Of a DNA stretch of 50,929 bases, positions 46,167 through 50,929 are shown piece by piece (the stretch's first letter is position 1; each line of letters begins with the position of its first letter). The notes under the pieces are model-generated. The model was not told the origin of the DNA, did not search any database, and saw only the letters and a program-made list of their open reading frames with translations. A program made the translations under genes and the position numbers. The stretch comes from Geminocystis sp. GBBB08 (lineage in GTDB: Bacteria; Cyanobacteriota; Cyanobacteriia; Cyanobacteriales; Cyanobacteriaceae): assembly GCF_016743215.1 (NCBI RefSeq), contig NZ_VRZC01000006.1:1-50929 (forward strand), written 5' to 3'.

Positions 46167-49100
46167 TTAAATGACCACAAGATCAGCATTAGTCAAGGCT
46201 AAACCAGTACTTAAAGTGGCAAATTGCACCGCCGCCGTTGCACCGCTACCATCGGAATCAAAGAATAACCCTCCCGTACTAGAATTATAGAAGAAACGAT
46301 GAGCCGAAGTAGTCGCCGATGAACCAATGGTAAACTGAGTTGGTAATAATGTACCAGTTATTAAACCACCGCCAAAACCACTACCTAAAACTCGAAGGGT
46401 GTCATCGGTTATATTAAAGTCCGTAAGACGATCAATTCCTTCAGAAGTAGAATTAAAACGGAATGAATCATTACCACTACCGCCGGTTAAACTATCGTTA
46501 CCACTGCCACCGGTTAAAGTATCATTACCGTCACCACCACTAAGATTATTATTGCCACTGTTGCCGGTGATAAGGTTATTCAATGTATTGCCTGTACCGT
46601 TGATAGCCGTTGTGCCTGTTAAAGTCAGATTTTCTAGGTTATCTGTCAGGGTATAAGTAACGGAGGAGAATACTAAATCTGTACCTTCATTCAATAATTC
46701 GACTACCATATCGCCACTGCTATTATCGACATAATAGGTATCATTACCGCTACCACCGGTTAGAGTATCATTACCTACACCACCGTCTAGGGTATCGTTA
46801 CCACTACCACCGGTTAGGGTATCATTACCACTACCACCGGTGAGATTATTAGCGCCACTGTTGCCGGTGATAAGGTTATTTAAGGTGTTGCCGATACCAT
46901 TTATTGCCGTTGTGCCTGTTAAGGTGAGGTTTTCTACGTTACCTGTCAGGGTGTAAGTAAGGGAGGATAAAACGGTATCAATGCCTTGATTGGCAATTTC
47001 TACCACCATATCGCCGATGTTATCGACAGAGTAGGTATCGTCTCCTAAACCTCCTACCATACTATCAACACCAGTACTACCGTTGAGGGTATCATTACCA
47101 CTACCTCCTGTTAAAGTATCGTTTCCATCACCACCGTTAAGGCTATTATTACCACTGTTGCCGGTGATACGGTTATCTAAAATATTACCGGTAGCGTTGA
47201 TATTCTCTATACCTGTTAAGGTGAGGTTTTCTAAGTTAGTAGCTAGAGTATAAGTGACGGAGGAGAATACTAAATCTGTGCCTTCGTTTAAGGCTTCCAC
47301 AATGCGATCGCTGCTGGTGTTATCGACAGAGTAGGTATCGTCTCCTAAACCTCCTACCATACTGTCTGCACCAATACCACCGTCTAGGGTATCATTACCA
47401 CTACCGCCGGTTAGGGTATCATTACCACTGCCACCGTTGAGGGTATCGTTACCGTCACCACCACTGAGATTATTATTGCCACTGTTGCCGGTGATAAGGT
47501 TATTCAATGTATTGCCAATACCGTTGATAGCCGTTGTGCCTGTTAAAGTCAGGTTTTCTAGGTTATCTGTCAGGGTATAAGTAAGGGAGGAGAAGACTAA
47601 ATCTGTACCTTGATTAGCTAACTCTATAACTACATCTAAACTGCTATCCACAGTATAGCTATCATTGCCAACACCGCCCGTCATGGTATCATTACCTACA
47701 CCACCGCCAATACTATCATTGCCATTGCCACCGACAATACTATCATTACCGTTATCACCCATGAGGGTATCGTTTCCATCCCCACCTAAAAGAGTATCGT
47801 TACCATCACCTCCATTAAGGCTATTATTCCCAGTGTTACCAGTAATAAAGTTATTTAAAGTATTACCTATACCATTGATATTCGTACTACCGTTTAAAGT
47901 AAGATTTTCGACATTAGCTATCAAAGTATAGGAGATGGTAGAAATTACCGTATCTGTGCCTTGACTAGCTAACTCTATGACTACATCGCTAGTGTTATCA
48001 ACATAGTAAAAATCATCCCCTAAACTACCGATGAGAGTATCATCCCCAACTCCTCCGTTAAGAGTATCATTACCATCGCCACCGTTAAGACTGTTATTAC
48101 CACTGTTACCTGTAAGACGGTTAGCCAAAGCGTTACCAATACCATTAATATTAGTTGTACCTGTTAAAGTAAGATTTTCGACATTTACGGCTAAGGTATA
48201 AGTTACGCTACTGTTAACTAAGTCTGTACCAGCGTTTAATGTTTCTGTGACGACATCCCCAAGGTTATCAACGGTATAAGTATCATTGCCGTTACCACCA
48301 ATAAGAGTATCTGCACCACTAGCACCATTGAGGGTATCGTTACCATCACCACCGTTGAGGTTATTATCACCACTGTTACCTGTAAGACGGTTGTTTAAGG
48401 TATTTCCCGTACCGTTAATATTAGCCGTACCACTTAAGGTGAGGTTTTCTAGGTTATTGCCTAATGTATAGCTGATGGATGATTGTACCGTATCTGTTCC
48501 TTCATTGAGATTTTCGGTGATTTGATCGCCCGTATTGTCCACATTGTAAGTATCGTTACCATTACCTCCTACCATACTGTCAGCACCCGTGCCACCCACT
48601 AGGCTATCATTTCCGTCTAACCCTTGTAGGGTGTCGTTACCGCCTAATCCTTGTAAGGTATCATTTTCTGTATTCCCTGTTAAACTATCATTACCGCTAG
48701 TGCCTATGAGAGAAAGACTTGTTACTCTACCAAAAATGATATAACTTTGTCCTGAATCAGTGCCATTGACATCTGCACCATATGCGCCGATAATGAGATC
48801 ATCAAAACCATCACCGTTAACATCCCCCGCACTACTTACTGTCCCTGAGAAGTCATGTGCATTAATACCGTTGATGATAAAACCGTTTGTACCGTTTAGA
48901 GTTGATAGATTAAGAATAGGGGAAAAACCACCACTTTTACCAAATACTACATAACTTTGTCCTGATTCATTACCATTGACATCTTTAATTGGTGCGCCAA
49001 TAATGAGATCATCAAAACCATCGCCGTTAACATCCCCAGCACTACTTACCGAATAACCTGACCAGTTACTTGCGCTAATACCATTAATGGTAAAACCATT

Positions 49101-49994
49101 TGTACCGTTTAGAGTTGATGGATTAAGAATAGGGGAAAAACCACCACTTTTACCAAATACTACATAACTTTGTCCTGAATTATTAATAATGCCATTGGCA
49201 TCTGCAAACGGTCCACCGATAATGAGATCATCAAAACCATCACTGTTGACATCTCCAGCATTACTTACCGAAATCCCTAATTCCTCACCGTCGTTACCAT
49301 TAATGATAAAACCATTTGTACCGTTTAGAGTTGATAGATTAAGAATAGAGGAAAAACCACCACTTTTACCAAATACTACATAACTTTGTCCTGAATCAGT
49401 GTCATTGGCATCTGTAACTGGTGCACCAATAATGAGATCATCAAAACCATCGCCATTAACATCCCCCGCACTACTTACCGAATACCCTGACCAGTTACCG
49501 TCGTTAATACCATTAATAGTAAAACCATTTGTACCGTTTAGAGTTGATAGATTAAGAATAGAGGAAAAACCACCACTTTTACCAAATACTACATAACTTT
49601 GTCCTGAATCAGTGCCATTGACATCTGCACCCTTTGCACCGATAATGAGATCATCAAAACCATCACCGTTGACATCCCCCGCACTACTTACCGTCCCTGA
49701 GAAGTCACCTCCGTTAAGACCGTTAATGGTAAAACCATTTGTACCGTTTAGGGTTGATAGATTAAGGGTAGAGGAAAAACCACCACTTTTACCAAATACT
49801 ACATAACTTTGTCCTGAATCAGTGCCATTGACATCTGCACCCTTTGCACCGATAATGAGATCATCAAAACCATCACCGTTGACATCCCCCGCATTACTTA
49901 CCGTCCCTAATTCGTCACCTATGTTAATACCGTTAATGATAAAACCGTTTGTACCATTGAGACTGGATAATTCAAAAACTGCCGGAAAACCCAT
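46167..49994 (-). CDS. Large secreted protein with FG-GAP propeller and RTX calcium-binding repeats
   Basis: 1275 residues. N-terminal half (about 1-430): six FG-GAP/VCBS-type repeats of about 70 residues, each with SSAGDVNGDGFDDLIIGA, giving the DxNxDGxxD calcium loop and an integrin-like beta-propeller. Then about seven modules of 95-120 residues: NLENLTLTGTTAINGIGNTL, LITGNSGNNNLSGGDGNDTL and GGxGNDTLxGG RTX nonapeptides. The C-terminal 90 residues (DRLTDFNITDDTLRVLGSGF to LALTNADLVVI) are a type I secretion-style end with no cleaved signal peptide. Likely a calcium-stabilised surface or exported protein. Nearly identical DNA repeats make it prone to recombination. The role is unknown. Confidence 0.85.
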   Translation of the reverse strand: MGFPAVFELSSLNGTNGFIINGINIGDELGTVSNAGDVNGDGFDDLIIGAKGADVNGTDSGQSYVVFGKSGGFSSTLNLSTLNGTNGFTINGLNGGDFSGTVSSAGDVNGDGFDDLIIGAKGADVNGTDSGQSYVVFGKSGGFSSILNLSTLNGTNGFTINGINDGNWSGYSVSSAGDVNGDGFDDLIIGAPVTDANDTDSGQSYVVFGKSGGFSSILNLSTLNGTNGFIINGNDGEELGISVSNAGDVNSDGFDDLIIGGPFADANGIINNSGQSYVVFGKSGGFSPILNPSTLNGTNGFTINGISASNWSGYSVSSAGDVNGDGFDDLIIGAPIKDVNGNESGQSYVVFGKSGGFSPILNLSTLNGTNGFIINGINAHDFSGTVSSAGDVNGDGFDDLIIGAYGADVNGTDSGQSYIIFGRVTSLSLIGTSGNDSLTGNTENDTLQGLGGNDTLQGLDGNDSLVGGTGADSMVGGNGNDTYNVDNTGDQITENLNEGTDTVQSSISYTLGNNLENLTLSGTANINGTGNTLNNRLTGNSGDNNLNGGDGNDTLNGASGADTLIGGNGNDTYTVDNLGDVVTETLNAGTDLVNSSVTYTLAVNVENLTLTGTTNINGIGNALANRLTGNSGNNSLNGGDGNDTLNGGVGDDTLIGSLGDDFYYVDNTSDVVIELASQGTDTVISTISYTLIANVENLTLNGSTNINGIGNTLNNFITGNTGNNSLNGGDGNDTLLGGDGNDTLMGDNGNDSIVGGNGNDSIGGGVGNDTMTGGVGNDSYTVDSSLDVVIELANQGTDLVFSSLTYTLTDNLENLTLTGTTAINGIGNTLNNLITGNSGNNNLSGGDGNDTLNGGSGNDTLTGGSGNDTLDGGIGADSMVGGLGDDTYSVDNTSSDRIVEALNEGTDLVFSSVTYTLATNLENLTLTGIENINATGNILDNRITGNSGNNSLNGGDGNDTLTGGSGNDTLNGSTGVDSMVGGLGDDTYSVDNIGDMVVEIANQGIDTVLSSLTYTLTGNVENLTLTGTTAINGIGNTLNNLITGNSGANNLTGGSGNDTLTGGSGNDTLDGGVGNDTLTGGSGNDTYYVDNSSGDMVVELLNEGTDLVFSSVTYTLTDNLENLTLTGTTAINGTGNTLNNLITGNSGNNNLSGGDGNDTLTGGSGNDSLTGGSGNDSFRFNSTSEGIDRLTDFNITDDTLRVLGSGFGGGLITGTLLPTQFTIGSSATTSAHRFFYNSSTGGLFFDSDGSGATAAVQFATLSTGLALTNADLVVI

Positions 49995-50312
49995 AATTTT
50001 TTGTTAGTAATTTTAAAAAGTCGTAACATATTAATACAGTTACAAAACTAACATTATTTTTGTCAAATTGGTGAACCTTTTTAGCTTAGATCACGAAAAC
50101 TTAAAATTTGATTTTTTAAGGCTGATTTCTTCTCTTTTGAATTGTTAACATTTACTGCACAATTGTTACGGCTATACTAGCCAAGTTTGTATTTTAAGTA
50201 TTTCATAAATATTTCTTGGCTGTAGCAAGAGTGCCTTTTGCCTACCCTCACTTTGTATCTTTTATTCCCTTACTGAGTGTTCCTTTAAGCCCTCTTGGGC
50301 AAACTACCAACC
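49995..50312. other. 318-bp spacer upstream of the large RTX gene
   Basis: No gene seen. It should contain the promoter of the RTX gene, but no strong ribosome binding site precedes its ATG. A short GCCC-AAGA-GGGC hairpin (about 50291-50302) lies just after the stop of the next RTX gene and could be a weak terminator. Confidence 0.45.
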
Positions 50313-50929
50313 TTAAATTACGCCAATATCAGCATTCGTCAAAGCTAAACCAGTATTTAAAGTAGCAATTTGCACCGCCGCCGTTGCACCGCTACCATCC
50401 ACATCAAAGAATAACCCTCCACTACTAGAATTATAGATGAAACGATGAGCGGAAGTAGTCGCTGATGAACCTATTCTCAACTGAGTAGGTAATAATGTAC
50501 CAGCTACTAAACCACTGCCAAAACCACTACGGGAGATCAGAATAGTATCATCAATGATGTTAAAATCAGTAATACGATCAACTCTTTCAGTGCTAAAATT
50601 AAAACGGAAAAAGTCACTACCAGTACCACCAGTAAGAGTATCATTACCAGCGCCACCAGTAAGAGTATCATTGCCATCCCCTCCAAAAAGTTGATCAACT
50701 TCACTCCCACTTTTTAGGTTATCGTTGCCTTCTTGTCCGAATAAAATGACAGAGCCATTGAAATTAACCGTATCAAGAGTATTATTACTAACCCCCCCCG
50801 TTAACTGTGCTTTTTCAATACTAGAAAGAGCATCTGTGCCTAATCCCGTCAGTTTTGTGGAAGTTAGTACAAAGTTGACATTACCTGATTCTATCAAAGT
50901 ATCAGTAGCGCTACTTCTACCTTTTAAAG
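50313..50929 (-). CDS. RTX calcium-binding protein, 5' part cut by window edge
   Basis: At least 205 codons, with the frame open to the right edge (GRSSATDTLIESG), so the first part is missing. It contains a VNFVLTSTKLTGLGTDALSS segment, three RTX nonapeptide blocks (GQEGNDNL, GGDGNDTL, GGAGNDTL) and a 90-residue C-terminal domain ending LALTNADIGVI. That domain is closely similar to the end of the neighbouring large RTX protein (RITDFNIIDDT, GTLLPTQLRIGSSATTSAHR, DGSGATAAVQ), which points to a shared secretion module or duplicated gene. It ends 318 bp before the large RTX gene on the same strand. Confidence 0.85.
   Translation of the reverse strand, partial: LKGRSSATDTLIESGNVNFVLTSTKLTGLGTDALSSIEKAQLTGGVSNNTLDTVNFNGSVILFGQEGNDNLKSGSEVDQLFGGDGNDTLTGGAGNDTLTGGTGSDFFRFNFSTERVDRITDFNIIDDTILISRSGFGSGLVAGTLLPTQLRIGSSATTSAHRFIYNSSSGGLFFDVDGSGATAAVQIATLNTGLALTNADIGVI

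Noticed and set aside
46399-50007. Several plus-strand frames opposite the RTX gene (repeated PLPPVKVSLPLPP and SSKPSPLTSPALL)
   Set aside because: Antisense shadows of the repeats; they repeat with the same period as the real gene and have no independent features.

Overview
The window comes from a low-GC, probably unicellular cyanobacterium. The core genes are those of an oxygenic phototroph: nblS/hik33, acsF, ccmO, ndhL, a phylloquinone-type thioesterase and a plant-type ferredoxin. The HIP1 octamer GCGATCGC recurs throughout (for example near 1852, 5217, 9171, 16570, 19414, 23777, 25102, 27941 and 42524), and intergenic spaces carry the heptamer STRR-type repeats known from cyanobacteria. 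Low GC and gene content suggest a Cyanobacterium/Geminocystis-like organism; that genus guess is inference only.

Layout. 1-2 kb: a DevB-type exporter adaptor (cut by the left edge) divergent from a TetR regulator, with a palindromic operator inside the adaptor promoter. 2-9 kb: SphS-type phosphate sensor kinase, GT2 glycosyltransferase, tsaC, fmt, a c6-like cytochrome with a MAPEG protein, L-lactate dehydrogenase and a DHNA-CoA thioesterase. 9-14.7 kb: nblS, acsF with an ArsR-type regulator, a methyltransferase and a ferredoxin. 14.7-18 kb: a broken exported-protein gene with a G8 tract, an RND/HlyD adaptor and a DUF1176 lipoprotein. 18-26.7 kb: metK, ccmO, a DUF1400 hydrolase, a Rieske oxygenase, ndhL-DUF3007-trpA and an aminotransferase, separated by striking tandem repeats.

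26.8-33.6 kb is a complete phosphate-uptake locus: pstB, pstA, pstC, a 3' relic of pstS, a second pstC and pstS on the minus strand, with sphX divergent. The relic shows that a pstS-pstC unit was duplicated and one pstS then lost. Two tandem Pho-box pairs lie between pstS and sphX. With SphS in the same window, this is a candidate phosphate regulon.

33.9-39.8 kb: fragments of a type I methyltransferase and a PIN protein, then a ferric-siderophore import locus (TonB-dependent receptor, binding lipoprotein, exbB, exbD). The receptor is interrupted by one in-frame TGA. 39.8-46.1 kb: a MITE-like element, katG, a sucrase/ferredoxin-like protein, an alpha/beta hydrolase and an IS605-type element with a frameshifted tnpB inserted directly upstream of the hydrolase. 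46.2-50.9 kb: two type I-secreted RTX proteins with a near-identical C-terminal module; the larger has an FG-GAP propeller followed by seven RTX modules, and the second is cut by the right edge.

I found no tRNA, rRNA or CRISPR array and no clear new multi-gene system. The most informative signals are the pst duplication scar, the receptor nonsense codon, the G-tract pseudogene, and the repeat/mobile-element structures.
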